A stretch of DNA of 64,000 nucleotides from assembly GCA_026686845.1 (NCBI GenBank), contig JAIVEN010000016.1, positions 9,565,501 to 9,629,500 on the forward strand, given 5' to 3'. A program made the translations under genes and the position numbers. A model generated the notes under the pieces. That model ran no database searches, was not told the origin of the DNA, and saw nothing but the letters and a program-made list of their open reading frames with translations. The DNA comes from Adenanthera pavonina. Lineage: Eukaryota; Streptophyta; Magnoliopsida; Fabales; Fabaceae. Shown here one piece after another: positions 1 to 12,500 of the stretch. Position 1 is the stretch's first letter, and each line of letters starts with the position of its first letter.

Positions 1-62
1 ATTGACTCAATTTCTCTTGGCCATCGCCGTCTTTTAAAATCTTCCCAGCACATATCAAATTG

Positions 63-378
63 ATGGAGTCGACGCCGCAGTTAGATCGCTGGGCGACTTC
101 TTCCCTCAACATGGGTAGCGTCCAAGTCTCGAGCTCTACCTCTAACACTCCAGCCCATGTGCCCGCAATCTTCAATTTCGCCATCACAAAGCACACGGAA
201 TTTGGATAGAGGAACTGCAGAGAGTATAAATTGGGCTACGGAGATTGTGAGGAAGACCACTCCAATTATTCTCCGACGTACCGTTCGTTATACAGGCTGC
301 GAAAGGTGACGTGGAAAAATATAAAGAATACTGCGAGGGCATTTCTTGGAGACGAAGTTTGAATTTTTAATGGTATAG
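63..378 (+). pseudogene. Remnant of a coding gene, possibly ankyrin-repeat type
   Basis: Two short stretches have gene-like codon use. An ATG at 63 opens a 48-residue frame (begins MESTPQLDRW) that stops at 207-209. About 75 bases later another frame reads DVPFVIQAAKGDVEKYKEYC and stops at the TAA near 370. The piece AAKGDVEKYK resembles the start of the first ankyrin repeat in plant ITN1-like membrane proteins, where an alanine-rich helix is followed by GD. No ankyrin repeat follows, because the frame ends and A+T-rich DNA begins. I read this as the broken 5' part of a gene whose body was lost, or whose upstream part lies outside the window. The ankyrin assignment rests on about 15 residues and is weak. 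Confidence 0.3.
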
Positions 379-862
379 TGAGTAACATAAACTTTTTATT
401 TAGTTTAATTTCATAAGTGTGTTTGGTCCCAAATAAAATCTCATGGGTGCATTACCGTGACTTTTTTCTCAAGTATAAATAAATAATACTAATTCAAATT
501 CTCCTTTTTCATAAGAAAGGATGTGTAATACTTGAAATTTAACATTTGAATAAGTTTCTAACTATTTGAAATACTAATCATGATAGATTGTTATAAAGAA
601 TACTGCGAGGGCATTTCTTGGAGACGAAGTTTGAATTTTTAATGGTATAGTGAGTAACATAAACTTTTTATTTAGTTTAATTTCATGAGTGTGTTTGGTC
701 CCAAATAAAATCTCATGGGTGCATTACGGTGACTTTTTTCTCAAGTATAAGTAATACTAATTCAAATTCTCCTTTTTCATAAGAAAGGATGTGTAATACT
801 TGAAATTTAACATTTGAATAAGTTTCTAATTATTTGAAATACTAATCATGATAGATTGTTAT
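321..862. repeat. 272-bp tandem duplication
   Basis: The segment 321-592 is repeated at 593-862. It starts at ATAAAGAATACTGCGAGGGC and ends at GATAGATTGTTAT. I see only a few substitutions and one short deletion (AATAAATAATAC in copy 1 against AGTAATAC in copy 2). The copies are therefore about 98% alike and the duplication is recent. The unit carries the last codons of the remnant frame plus A+T-rich flank. Confidence 0.93.
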
Positions 863-3458
863 TTTTTATTTGCTCAACCTTCCGAATCTCATTAGGTTTT
901 TCAAAATCCAAAAAATGTATATTAAAAAATAATTATAATTGTCAATATATTATTAAAAATTTATAATAAGTCACACTATTAATATAAAATAAATAATGTG
1001 TCTTGTCGAATTGTGAATAACGAAAGTTTTATATATATATATATATACACACACACACATAGCACAAGGGCCATGCATAAGGAAAGGAAGAATTGGATAA
1101 TAGTATTTAATATTTGGCAAAAAAAAAAATTTGTAGCATTTAATAAAATAATTTTTTTGTCTAAAAAAGATTGTGAAGAATGAAAAGAAGGCTGTGATGT
1201 TTGGGCCATGCCTTCCTTTTTCACTACCCAATGAACTTAAATTGGACTTTATTTTCCTTTTAGTACAATGTAGATGTTGGACTTACCCGAACTTAGGGCC
1301 CAATGGCCACATACCCAAAGTTCCCAAACCAAACCACTTATATCCCACCAAAAAAAAATAAAATGCAGTATTATTATAAACTAAAAATTAATATATATAT
1401 ATATATATATAATGATTACAGATTTGGTATTTTGAATCTTAAATTGAAGCATTAATTGGTTTAATGATCAGTTTGATTTTGAAAATGTTAATTTTTATGT
1501 TTACAGATAAAGTAAATTGTTCTCTCCTCGTAAAATAATTTTTATTATCCTCTTAAAATTACAGTCCTAACAGTATAACAGGAACCACAGAAAAAAAAAA
1601 AAAAGAGAAAGAGAAGCAACAAATTTGGAGGCGTCGTAAAAGCCTCATCTAAGAGGGTGACAGATAATGAAAATATATAGTAAGGTAAATAAATTAAATT
1701 AAAGTACAAATAAAGTAAGCAAGTGCTTTTAATTACTCTATTATTCAATCTTGATAATCAATTCATCTAATGGTCCACTAATTAATTCACGAGTAACGTC
1801 ACAGCAACGAAGAAGCTGCTTTAATTTGCACCGTATGGGAAAGAATTCTTAAAATATCTTTTAAAAATAAGACATAATGGTATGTAAAGAACTTATTTTT
1901 TAAATTATAATTATTTCAATTGAGAAGATAATATCAGGCCCAAAAAGAAAGTTGAGTAGATAAAAAAGAACTTCTCAAATAAAGAGAAGCACAAAGAAAA
2001 AAAGTGTTTTTGAAAAAAAAAAATGTTTAGTCGTAGCAAATTAGTCAATTAGAACATTAAAGATTTCACGTGATTAGAGTTGAAATTAATTTCTATGAAC
2101 TCCAGTTGATGATGAGGCATAAAAATTTTAGTTGAAGCAGAAATGAATGCCGGTGCAGGGGTTGAGCTGTATAGTGGTACCACAGCTACCATTAGTAAAT
2201 TAAACATTTAAAATATTTTATGCTATTTTTTAGCTAAATTTTTTCTTTGATTGTTAGGATTGTTTTCGAAACATATCAGAAAACGTCTTATTCTATGGGT
2301 AACTGAGTTGTCCCTTTAGATTCAAAAGTGAATATTAGGTCAGGTAGCCGCATTTTCACTTTCTTTTTTTTTTGAGATATATTAGTTTAATCCATTCTGA
2401 CGTTTGGTTCCCCCCCCCCCCTCTTTTGCTTATTTACTATGGTAAGATATTGGGCTTTTTTTTTTTTTAAATTATGATTAAGTGATTTATATTGAGAATG
2501 TACACAGATCAAACTGAAAATTGGCTCAACATTTATTGTGGTCGGATGAAATTATAAATAAAAAGTGGGTGATCTTTCAATGTTTGGGGTCTTAGTGATA
2601 AATGTCTTTTCTAGTATTTTGAAGGAGTTCTTATTTATACATTTTAAAAAAAATATTAGTCTTTTCATTAGAATGCCCTCGTTTGAATTGTGAAATTGCA
2701 TTGTTGCTAGACCTTGATAGGATAAACTGAGCTTTTTCTCTAATAACAATATCATTAGTCAAAACTAAATCACGAGAGTATGAATTATTCATTATGGTTC
2801 AATTTGTCTTTATGCGTACCAAAATAATATTGTTGATTACTATCTCCAGGCCATGAAAAAGTTGAAAACTTGAGAAAAAGCTGTTAACAAAAGTAGGGAG
2901 GCAAGTATTAATTAGTGGGGGGCATGCATGAACATTAAAAGGTGGTGTGTTTTTGGACTTAAGGTGGATTATGATATGCAAAATGGGAAGTAGGTTACCA
3001 AATTGATTTGGCTTTAGTCGCTTTTCTTCTCAAGTGCTCCTACTTTTAATTTGGATTTGGATTTTCTTCATATTTTCTTTTCTTATCTCTTTTAATACAC
3101 TATCTCATTCATTGATTTGATTTGAATAGTAAATATTACAGATTGTTATTTTAAATTAAATATATGACTTATTTTAATAATGTCCATAAAGTAGCATTAT
3201 AAATTATTTTTTAAAAAAATTTACTCATAATAATAAATATAAACTATTAACTCCAATATATTGTCCATTTATAAACTATTTTCTCATTCATTCAATTACA
3301 ATCAAGGGAAGAGAGAGATATGAAGATGATTCAAATCCATACTATTATTGTATTACATTTAATTGTCATTATCTTAAATAAATGGAAAGGCATAGCTTTT
3401 AATCTCACACCTTCCACACATATGTTATCTATTTTATTTATTTATTTTTTTGGTCAAC
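863..3458. other. A+T-rich intergenic DNA
   Basis: No gene is supported here. There is a (TA)n tract joined to a (CA)n tract at 1030-1059, a second (TA)n tract near 1391-1411, and a run of about 12 C at 2411-2422. Short open frames have no recognisable protein content. Confidence 0.6.
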
Positions 3459-3467
3459 TTTATATAG
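3459..3467 (+). promoter_or_regulatory. Probable TATA box of the SAM-domain gene
   Basis: TTTATATAG lies about 150 bases before the chosen ATG at 3617. A pyrimidine-rich stretch (3498-3570, many TTC and CTC triplets), typical of a plant 5' leader, follows it. A second TATATAG near 3570 is too close to the ATG to be the main box. Confidence 0.5.
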
Positions 3468-3616
3468 CCGTCCTAGTGGTGGTAATCTACACATACTGCT
3501 TCTTATATTCTTCTTCCACCTCTTCCGCCACCCTCATCTACTTCCTCTTAAATTCTCTCATCTCCCTCATATATAGTACCAATATCCTCCCCAAACCTCA
3601 CCATTTCACTTCACCC

Positions 3617-4342
3617 ATGGACTGGTTCTCCTGGCTCTCTCGAACCAACCTTGACCCCTCCGTTACGTACGACTATGGCGTTACCTTTGCCCGCAATGAG
3701 CTCAATCCCCAGGATGCCGCCTTCTTCGACCACGAGTTCCTCCAGAGCATGGGCATCTCCGTCGCCAAGCACAGGCTAGAAATCCTCAAGCTCGCCAAGA
3801 AGGAGAATGCTGCCAACAAGAAGCTCGCCGGGCTCATCAAGAAGTGTTTGAGGAAATGTGTGAGCAGGTTTGTTGTGTTGCGTGATGAGGCTGCGAGAGG
3901 GATGCCACCTGAGCCCAACTGGTATGACGGCAGGAGAGGGTCGATGAAGGAAGAAAAGCCCAAAACCATGGGTACGCCGCATAGAACGAGAAGCTTAGCT
4001 CTTTCTGGGCCTTTGGATGGGCGGGTGCATGAGAAGGTGCTGAAGTTATCTGGGCCACTGGATGGAAGAATGGTGTCTACAAATCGAAGCCCAAGGAAAC
4101 CCAAGCCCGTGGATCATGAAAGGTTCATAAGTACAGCAAAGAGCCCAAGGTTATCTGGGCCTCTGGATTCCAGAGTGATGCCTGGTAGTAGGAGTCCAAG
4201 GTTTACATGGGCTTCCCCTGCAGTAACTGATAGCCCAATGGGCTTCAGCCCTTACTACAGTAGAAATGCGAAATCTGAGTACGATTATGATGATGAGAAC
4301 ACAGAGTGGCTCGCAATGTTTCAAGATCTGAAGCCGACTTGA
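3617..4342 (+). CDS. SAM-domain protein with SGPLD/SPR repeats
   Basis: This intron-less gene encodes 241 residues. Residues 1-62 form a sterile alpha motif domain (begins MDWFSWLSRTNLDP, then FFDHEFLQSMGISVAKHRLEILKLA), a helical protein-protein interaction module. A basic stretch follows (KKLAGLIKKCLRKCVSRF). The C-terminal half is low-complexity: SGPLD occurs at about 130, 145 and 180, with SPR motifs between, and the end is acidic (EYDYDDENTEWLAMFQDL). Plants have a small family of such short SAM proteins of unknown function. The open frame extends 99 codons upstream to 3320, but that part is A+T-rich, hydrophobic and unlike the family, and it spans the presumed TATA box and leader, so I start at 3617. 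The SAM call is strong; the molecular role is unknown. Confidence 0.88.
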   Translation: MDWFSWLSRTNLDPSVTYDYGVTFARNELNPQDAAFFDHEFLQSMGISVAKHRLEILKLAKKENAANKKLAGLIKKCLRKCVSRFVVLRDEAARGMPPEPNWYDGRRGSMKEEKPKTMGTPHRTRSLALSGPLDGRVHEKVLKLSGPLDGRMVSTNRSPRKPKPVDHERFISTAKSPRLSGPLDSRVMPGSRSPRFTWASPAVTDSPMGFSPYYSRNAKSEYDYDDENTEWLAMFQDLKPT

Positions 4343-4732
4343 ATAAATCTAGTATTTTGGGTTTGGGCTTTCTTTTCTTGTTCTTTGAATGATGAGTAAT
4401 AGCATCACTTTATTATTACTTCTTCTATCAGGTAAAATGAAGTGTTTCCCAGAATTTCTCCTTCTCTTCTCTGGTTTTTTGTCAAACTTGTATATTTATG
4501 ATGGTGAAACGACCATAAACATGACTTGGGACGTTACGGCAAAGTTGATGGAAGCGTGTAATAAAATGTTGGTATCATTAAATAACAAACTCATCGTATT
4601 AAATAAGGCATATTAATTGTATCATTGATTGGTGCTCAGCTATATATATATATATATATATATATGGGCATCCTATAGTAATATAATTCTCAGACCCGAA
4701 TATAACTCAGGCCTTAAAGTATCTAGCTCATT
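4343..4732. other. Spacer between convergent genes, with (TA)n tract
   Basis: This is the 3' flank of both the SAM gene and the convergent transporter gene. It holds a (TA)12 microsatellite at 4641-4665 and no supported gene. Confidence 0.6.
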
Positions 4733-7402
4733 TTAGTGACTTGATGAAGATTGGGGAACTCTAAAAGAACCACCAGCATAGAGCATTTGATAAACAGGCT
4801 TTATCCTAATAGTCAAAACAATGCTCAAGAGGGCGCCTACAGCAGAGACACCAGCCAGAACCAGAAAGGTTAGCCTAAAGCACGATGGACCCACGCAGGA
4901 CAAAGTCGTTGAGCCAAGGACCAGGTGGCTCAGACCATGCTGCTTGGCGGCTTCAGCGTCATAGACATGGCCGGCTAAGAGAGCAGAGAAGAGGAAGGCT
5001 CCAAGAGGGTTTCCCAAACACATAAAGTTGTAGAGAATGCCAAAGTGTTTCAAGCCAAATAGCTCAGAAACAGTAGGAATCATTATGGAAACCTGCACGC
5101 CATAGCAGATTCCCAGAAATGCTATTGCAGGATAAAGGGTTCCACTCACAGCATACGCAAATAGCAGGTACGAGACGATCATCACCATCTGTGTGCATGT
5201 CATCCACACCGTTCGTGGGGTTGTTTTTGTCCTGCACACGAATGTCAAAACATTAGTATCTAAATCTGGTGGAATATTTAAATGCATAGAAATTAAAGCT
5301 GGTAGTTTCAACAACAGACTGAACAGTGGAGAGTTATTTTCTACATTAGTGATATTTCTCCATTGCAGTTCTGACGGTAGTTTTTGAAATTTACCCAGGT
5401 GTTACGTGTCACTAACCTGACAAAATGTTCAGAAACAACTCCTCCACCAAGCCGACCCACGAAATTGCAGAAGCTGAAAGTGGACAACAGGATTGTGGTA
5501 TTTTCCACACCTTGTGCAATCCCAATCTGTGCTAGATTATTGAGCACAGTAACCCCAGTTCCTACGCCAACAAAGAAAACGAGAAACAGAAGCCAGAAAT
5601 CAGCTTTAATCACTGCCTCACTTAACTTAAAATCTTCCCCTCTTTTAGGCCTCCTCTTCTTCTTATTCACAGCCCCTTCACCCATAGCAAGAAGCATAGC
5701 CACCTCAGATGAATCATCCTTGTCATAGAAACTCCCAAGTGTCGCTGATGATGATGATGCTCGTACCAACAAAGGTTCTGACTTCTCATCACCCTCTGAA
5801 GATCCTACTTGTACCTCAGGTGCCTCTGGTTTGACGGCTTCTCTAGGAAACAATGTCATCTTTATAGGGACAACAAGAGGAGCCATGATGAGGAGGATCA
5901 TCACAAAGACCAAAACATAGGACACTATACCGCTTAAGGATACAATGTGGCCAAGTACTGTGGTTGCAAGAAGGTATAAACCTAGGACGACACTAGAGGC
6001 TTGGATGAAGGCAAAGTGGCCATTTTCAGAGGAGTCTTCACCAGAAGCAGGAGTGCAAGCCCTGACAAGAAACATCATGGCGAAACATGTAATAGGAATG
6101 CCAAGGACAAGGAACAAGAGGAACTTGGAGGAAGAATTGTGGAGTACTAGGCTGTAAATCTCAGTGAAAACTGCAGCACTTAGGCCTCCATAGCCTTTGA
6201 GGATTCCAGCAACTGTGCCTCGGCTCACAGGGAAGTTTCTCATGTTGGTGACTAGAACAGCTGTGGTTAACCATGCACAACTGTTGGTGGCAATAGATGA
6301 AGCAATCCATAGCTGCAAATTCAATATCAGTGGAAGACGATATAAAATTAGGACTATGAATCAGGAAGTTGGACAAAACTTAGCGCACATTTTGCAACAA
6401 AAATCTAACACGCGCATACTATTTATAGCTCAGCATCACATGGTTTTCTTTCCAAAAAGTGTTACCCCCAGATGTTATGCCACTATCAAAGCTTTTATCA
6501 TAGTCATATTCCATCACAAAAATCCCTTTTTTAAGCCTGAAGTGAAAGCTGAGGACAAATTCACGAAAACTCGTGTTGAGAATTAAGAACACGAGTGACA
6601 AGAATTTACTCCTGACTCGATCATAGCAAACTCTAATATTATATCGATGATCGTTTCAATCCACGATTTGTAGTTATTAAATGAAGTGAGGGTGATAAAT
6701 TGTTTTTATGGAAATCAATAACCAGACAAAAAGATGATAAAATATATAATTCGGTCCAATAGAAAAGGCTAAAGTGTATCATTCGAATCAGTGCTCGTGA
6801 TCTCATTACTAAAAAATTGATTCGTTTTCTCTAAGAAAGGAAGTGTATCTATGGAAGACCAGCTTTTACATCCTCTTCATAACAGGATAAATATAGCTCA
6901 AAGAACAAAAGGCATAGGTTTCCATCTCACATCAAGAATCCTCAGATGCTGATGCGATTCAGTATCTTCACAATCGGATTCATAAGAAAAGCTGATGCAA
7001 AGCTTCAAAATTGAAGATAAGTAAAAGACGACAAACAGGATGTAAAAACAGAGAGAGAGAGGAAAAGGAAGAACATACCAACCAGTAAGGAAGAGAGAGA
7101 AGAGTTCTACTGACAGAAAGCCAGAGAACACCATAGCCGAGGAAAGAGAAAAGAGCACCGATGCAAAGAATGAACCAAGGAGGGAACTTGTTGCAAGCGA
7201 GACCAGCAAGAAGACCAACGTTCTCGCCAATATCGTTGGCGACACCGAGCAAGGCAATCTGGCGCTGGTTGAATCCCAGAACGGATCTGAGAGAGTGAGA
7301 GTAGAGAGGGAAAGTATAGGAGTTTCCAGAAGCTATTTGAACCCACACAGCAGCTCCAAGCCCCACCCATGGCGGCCGAGTACCTCCTTTCAGATTCGCC
7401 AT
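4733..7402 (-). CDS. Nodulin-like major facilitator transporter (NFD4-like)
   Basis: Three exons on the minus strand: 7402-7079, 6312-5417 and 5231-4733. Introns are 766 and 185 bp with GT-AG ends. The exons join in frame to 572 residues, the usual size of the family. The N-terminal part carries the nodulin-like signature (WVQIASGNSYTFPLYS, then LGVANDIGENVGLLAG) and continues through exon 2 (SIATNSCAWLTTAVLVTNMRNF). The C-terminal half is a second membrane bundle (FVGRLGGGVVSEHFVR joined to TKTTPRTVWM). A cytosolic loop rich in Ser/Glu and KKKRRPKRGEDF separates the halves. The family is membrane transporters of the major facilitator fold; substrates are mostly unknown, and Arabidopsis NUCLEAR FUSION DEFECTIVE 4 is a named relative. 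The start MANLKGGTRPPW is in the expected place. Confidence 0.93.
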
Positions 7403-7458
7403 TCCCAGTGCCGCTGTCTTTACCAGTTTAGTTTAGTGTCGAAGGCGTAGAGTTAAAT

Positions 7459-7477
7459 TATATATATATATATATAT
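7459..7477 (-). promoter_or_regulatory. (TA)n tract at TATA-box position of the transporter gene
   Basis: An uninterrupted TA tract ends about 57 bases upstream of the transporter ATG. No other TATA-like sequence is closer, so the microsatellite may serve as the core promoter. This is inference from position only. Confidence 0.35.
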
Positions 7478-7526
7478 GTATGTCGGTACACGCAGAAAGA
7501 GAGCCGGGTTGGGCCAGTTTGCGTAA

Positions 7527-7735
7527 GGCCGGAGGTAGTGGTTGAAGCTATCACACGAGGATGAAAAGACAAGACCGGAGGGTTTAATTTGGAGATTATT
7601 ACTAATAAGCTTTGATTTTGAATTAAATAAAAAAGGACGGAGGCAGAGGTTGAAGCTATCACACGAGGATGAAAAGACAAGACGGGAGGGTTTAATTTGG
7701 AGATTATTACTAAGAAGCTTTGATTTTGAATTATT
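7527..7735. repeat. 108-bp tandem duplication upstream of the transporter gene
   Basis: Copy 1 starts at 7527 and copy 2 at 7635. Both contain GGTTGAAGCTATCACACGAG, then AAAAGACAAGAC and GGGTTTAATTTGGAG. Only a few substitutions separate them. The pair lies 125-330 bases upstream of the transporter ATG, in its presumed promoter. Confidence 0.92.
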
Positions 7736-7739
7736 TTTA

Positions 7740-10450
7740 TTTAACAAATGAAAAATAAACTATTAATTGTGAGACTCATTTTTTTAGTGAATAATATGTA
7801 TAATATATAAAATTAACAATGCAACTTAACCCAAACTCTATCTAATTCATTGAAAACATGTCTGACATTATTTAAGAAGTTTTGCATGACATTTATGAAT
7901 TATATGAATTAAATAAATAATTAGAGTTTATTCGAAATTACTATTTTTGGCTAAAATTAAGATGAAATAAAAGTTAAAGAAAAGGAAGGCATTTTACTTT
8001 AATCACGACATCATTGCCTGAAAGGAAAAGGCATTTTGTTTGGTCAATTACCTGGCTATGTTGTTTCTCCAACAAACAGCGCAAACTGCTCCCCCATGTA
8101 TTTTGTCAAAATATAGAAAAATAAAAAAAATTGATTGAACTATAAGAAATTTATAACTTTGTAGAAAAAAGAAATAAGCAAAATATTGAGATCCCGTATT
8201 GATTGAGATTTTATAGTTTTTTAAATGAATTATTAATTGTAATTAAAAAGTGTAATCAAGAATGTTGCATTAAAAAATATTTACATTTATTTTTTTGGGT
8301 TAACCAAATTTAGATGACCTTTCTTCCTTTGAAAAAATAGTCAATCAGGTTGGTACTATAGAACAAGTAAAGAAGTTCAGAAATGGTTTAATATATAATC
8401 AATTTTCATGTGATATTGTGAAAGCAATAAATTAGCGAATGAAAAAGCAATTAGGAGATTTTTTACTCTTTAACTTTCGGTTTTAACTTTTAATTGTTGT
8501 TGGATTGGTAAAAAAAAGAAAAAGAAATTTAATTTTTGTTGCCGCCATAGATCTTTTCCGCAGCGATATAATCATACAACACAAATGTCAAACACCAATC
8601 CCATGAAAATGACAAGGAATCCCAATTAAAAAATTTGAAGTTTTTTTTCTTGCCAGCCAAAAAATGTGACGTGTTACTATCTCCCTAATTAATAATACCC
8701 AATTAACTTATGTGCACTCTTATTCTAATAACTTTAAAAATAAAAAATGAAAAGAACATAATGAGCATGCGTAATCTATACACTTGAGAGTACCTTTATT
8801 ATTAGATAAAGGTCGAAATCGTTTGGTACATTTGATAACGCAAGAGAGGAGAGGGAAAAGGAGATGAATGTAGAAAAAAAAAATGCTTGGTATATTTAAA
8901 AATTGATTAGGAATGAGTTTGCTATTCATTACTTTTGCAAAGAATTGATACAATTAATATCAATATATACATATATGTTGGCAAAAAAATAATATATAAT
9001 TAATTATAAAGTGTATCGTTCACAAGTCATAAATAACATATTTCATTTGACTGATGCTATACAATATTTAAAAAAACATTCTCATTTGTCACCTAGTCAC
9101 GATTTTCACTTTCTTCAGCATTTTCATTTCTATACATACATACATACATACATAGATGTAAAATTTATGGTAAATCACAATATTAGCAAATAATAATAAT
9201 ACAACCTACTTCTTCTAATCCTGTTTAATGCAGGATATGACTAGTTAATTACCGAAATGACAGGGGACCAAAAAAAGTTCACCGAAATGACAGTGCGGGA
9301 CAGGACAGCTAATGCATTCATGGGCCAAGTAAAGAGGCCCAATGCGTTAAGAAGTCAACCCACAGTCTCATGCATTATTCAATTCTTTTGATTTTGGGCC
9401 TTTACAATAAGGTTAGATTGTATGGTTTTTGTTCGTTTTGCAATTGGGCCACAATGGATAAAGCCCAAATAATACGTACGTACTCGAAACTTTGAACATG
9501 CTGATTGTTTCAAAGATCAATCGTTAGTATAAACGAGTCTGGATTGCCTGCTGCGCTGTGCCTCTGCTGCCCCCAACTGAACTCTGAGGCCATTTGAGCA
9601 AGCTAACCCATTTTCTTTCCATCTCCTCCCTTCTTCGAATATGTAGATACTTGAATGAATGCAAGAGCTTAATTAAATCTCCGACTTTGTTCAAGCCCTA
9701 ACACAATATCAACCGTTGAATATGATTAATTTAAAGCGGTTTCATTCGGATGAAAGAATGAATTCAAGTGTACTTTGTATGAAGTTTAAAATGGTACAAT
9801 TTCCCTAGTTTATGAATATTGCAACTAAATATGTGTGTGGACATGTGTGCATAAGTTAAAGACAATCATCTCTCATGTATTGTGTGGGAGAAAAATCTAG
9901 TTTAAATTAAAATAAAATTAAGGTCACATCAATTATCACTTCAATCTATAATAATAATAAATATTCTTATTTTACTAAGTGAAATCAGTTACATAAGTCA
10001 TATAATATTGTTGTGTTTTATAAAAAACTAACTTTTTAGTTATCATTTACCAAAATAAGATCCTATTTTATAATTTTTTTAAATATTATTTCGATCTTTA
10101 ATATTAGTCACATAACTCACATTCAAAAAGAATTTCTTGGTAATATAAGCCTTTTTGGGAATGTTTATTGCATTAATTATTTTCTTTCATCTATGCTCGT
10201 GGTCTACAATTAAGAAATAACAACCAAATAGAGAGATAAGGGTTAAAAGTGACCAATATTAAAAATTATTAGGAATATAATTTTTTGTCAATTTCTAAAC
10301 ATTCCAATAAAATTAAAAATCATTTAGTCAACTTTTTTTCACTAGTGCTTCTAGTAACCTTTTTTACACATGACCAAACATTTTAAACAATTTTTAATTA
10401 CTTTCTCTTTGATAGGTGTCAAGTCAACTTTTTCTCCTATATAACCAATA
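7740..10450. other. A+T-rich intergenic DNA
   Basis: I see no supported gene. A short CATA/TACA simple repeat lies near 9133-9155. Two patches of higher G+C (9240-9380 and 9530-9610) have no convincing frame. Confidence 0.55.
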
Positions 10451-11174
10451 TTCTAAAAATCGGATTGAATCAGCTTGTTCAACCGAGAACCATCAATTAG
10501 TCTGGTTCAGAATGAAAGGATAATCGAGGGATCAGAAAACCAATTAAGAAACAGTCAACTCGGCCTTCAACCGGTGAGAATTGGTTAAATCGACAAGTTG
10601 ACCAGTTCAAGCGATTCAAAGAAAAAGAAGCAGAGAAAGAGACGAGAGAAGGAGATCTAAAGGAAGAAGAAGAAGATTTGAAAATCTCAGCACTCATGAT
10701 CATAATTTCTCTTCAATATTAGCAAGTACAATGAAAATGAAGTAAAAAATGGAGCAAAATGAAATTTGGACCATCATTTGCTAAGATGAAGAAGAAGCAT
10801 CGGAAAAGAAGAGATAAATACATATCAAGCCAAAATCATTTTTTTTTCTTCATACAACCCAGCAAAAATTTAAATAAAAAATCACCAAAGCCATGGATCA
10901 TTTTTCCGATAATTTTGGTCCCCTCACCGATGATGGTAGTGACAAACAACAACTTTCTTTTTGCATCGTTGTGGAACTCTGTCTTCTCATCTTACTAGCA
11001 TGAGCTAAAGATATGTACATCTTACCCATAAGAGTATCTTATTTTTCTTGCTATAGATCTGTAAATTTCACTCATGGCAATGAACTCCTCATGTCAAAGT
11101 TAAGGAGGAAACTTTTCTCTCTAAAGATGAAGAATTTGAAAAAACTAAACCATAATACTTTCTTTTTTTTTTTA

Positions 11175-11557
11175 GGTAGAGGCGAACCCACGTTCGCCCT
11201 TCTGGGGACAGTTGCCCCCTCGCCCAAAGTTTACTTATGCTAATAAGAGAAATTTTTCATATAAAATCCCCAAATATTTTCACTCCCCCCCCCCCCCCAA
11301 AAATAAATTTCACATTCCCTCCAACAAAAAAATTTCCCCCAATTGAAGTTTAAAAAATATCAAATACACATGTAAAATTGAGTTTTTCTTCTTACATTGA
11401 TAATAAAAATGAATTTTATAAAAAAAATAAAATATAATAACATATTTTAATATTAATTTAATAAACATTCAAAATTAAATATATTTTAAAAAAGATCAGT
11501 ATTAATATTAAATATAAATTTTGCCCCCACTAGCAAAGTTTCTTGTGTCCGCCACTG
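11175..11557. mobile_element. MITE-like element with CAGTGGCGGA-type ends
   Basis: The left end reads TAGAGGCGAACCCACG. The right end, read in reverse, is CAGTGGCGGACACAAG. Inside each end is a GGGGGC/GCCCCC block, and the core is A+T-rich with a C14 tract near 11285-11298. CAGTGGCGGA-type termini are a familiar plant repeat. No clear target duplication is visible. Confidence 0.45.
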
Positions 11558-11590
11558 TTTTCAAGAATCTTTAATGCTGCACACTACTTA

Positions 11591-12139
11591 GGGGTGTTCA
11601 ATCAACCTGGTAGCCCGGTAGGCTCGGTCCCACCCAGCATACTGGGTTGGTAGGAGACCGAGTCGGTTGGACACCTAGTTAAGGTTAAACTCGATCTCGC
11701 TCGATCCTGATACATATATACTTACACATATATATTTAGAATATTTATAAATATTAATTTTATATGGTATTTTTTATACATCATATATATAATAAATTGG
11801 CTATATTATTATTATGAATATTTTAAAAAATCTAATCTTTTAATTTTATTTAAAACTTTAAATTAATTTCTTAATATTGTGTAAACATAATACATGATTA
11901 TTAGGTATTTATAATTTTAATAAATGTTACTTTTGATTATGATATTATTTTTTAAGGAAATATATTTTGAATGAATATAATTATATTTTTATTAATAAAT
12001 AAAATTAATTTATTTTTTATTTTTAAATACTTTTAAGATCAGGCCAATCTCAGTCTCATGTGTCATTGGATCAGTCTCACTCTATCTCACAAAGACCGGG
12101 CGTTGGGTTGACTATCAACCCAGTCTTTGTGCACCCCTG
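11591..12139. mobile_element. hAT-like MITE, GGGGTGTTCA...GTGCACCCCT
   Basis: Terminal inverted repeats AGGGGTGTTCA and TGTGCACCCCT flank G+C-rich subterminal DNA and an A+T-rich core. The flanks are near-identical: ACACTACTTA at 11581-11590 and ACACCACTTA at 12140-12149, fitting a target-site duplication of about 8 bp. There is no coding capacity. Confidence 0.7.
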
Positions 12140-12228
12140 ACACCACTTACCACACACAACTCAATGCAACTTTTCAAATTGTTTAAATACTATCCGTCAC
12201 TCCCTCTACTTTATGCCAATTTGATAAT

Positions 12229-12500
12229 TATTCCCTCTTATCCATATTATAAGATATTTTGTATGACAAGTTTTTTGTCCAAAATATAAGGTATTGAATA
12301 TTTTTCTTCCCATCTTATTCTTTTTTTAATACTTTATCTCTCCATTTTTATAGCCCTACAATAATAATAGAATGAGATATTTAATGAGGGTAACATAGAA
12401 AATATGGATATTTTTTGCATTGATTTCGGTTGAAAAAATAATTTCATTAATATGCGTATAATTAATACAAAATGCCTTATAATGTGGAATGAAGAGAGTA
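12229..12500. mobile_element. Stowaway-like MITE
   Basis: Left end TATTCCCTCTTATCCATATTATAAG; right end in reverse TACTCTCTTCATTCCACATTATAAGG. A related copy lies at 32672-32925 and shares the interior words CCAAAATATA, GGTATTGAATATTT or GATATTGAATATTT, and AGTATTTAAT or GATATTTAAT. It is non-coding. Confidence 0.7.

Noticed and set aside
3320..3616. 99-codon upstream extension of the SAM-domain frame
   Set aside because: It is A+T-rich and hydrophobic, unlike the family, and it spans the likely TATA box and leader. The SAM domain starts right at the ATG at 3617.
3673..4104. Open frames antisense to the SAM-domain gene
   Set aside because: They are mirror frames of a G+C-richer coding region and resemble no protein.
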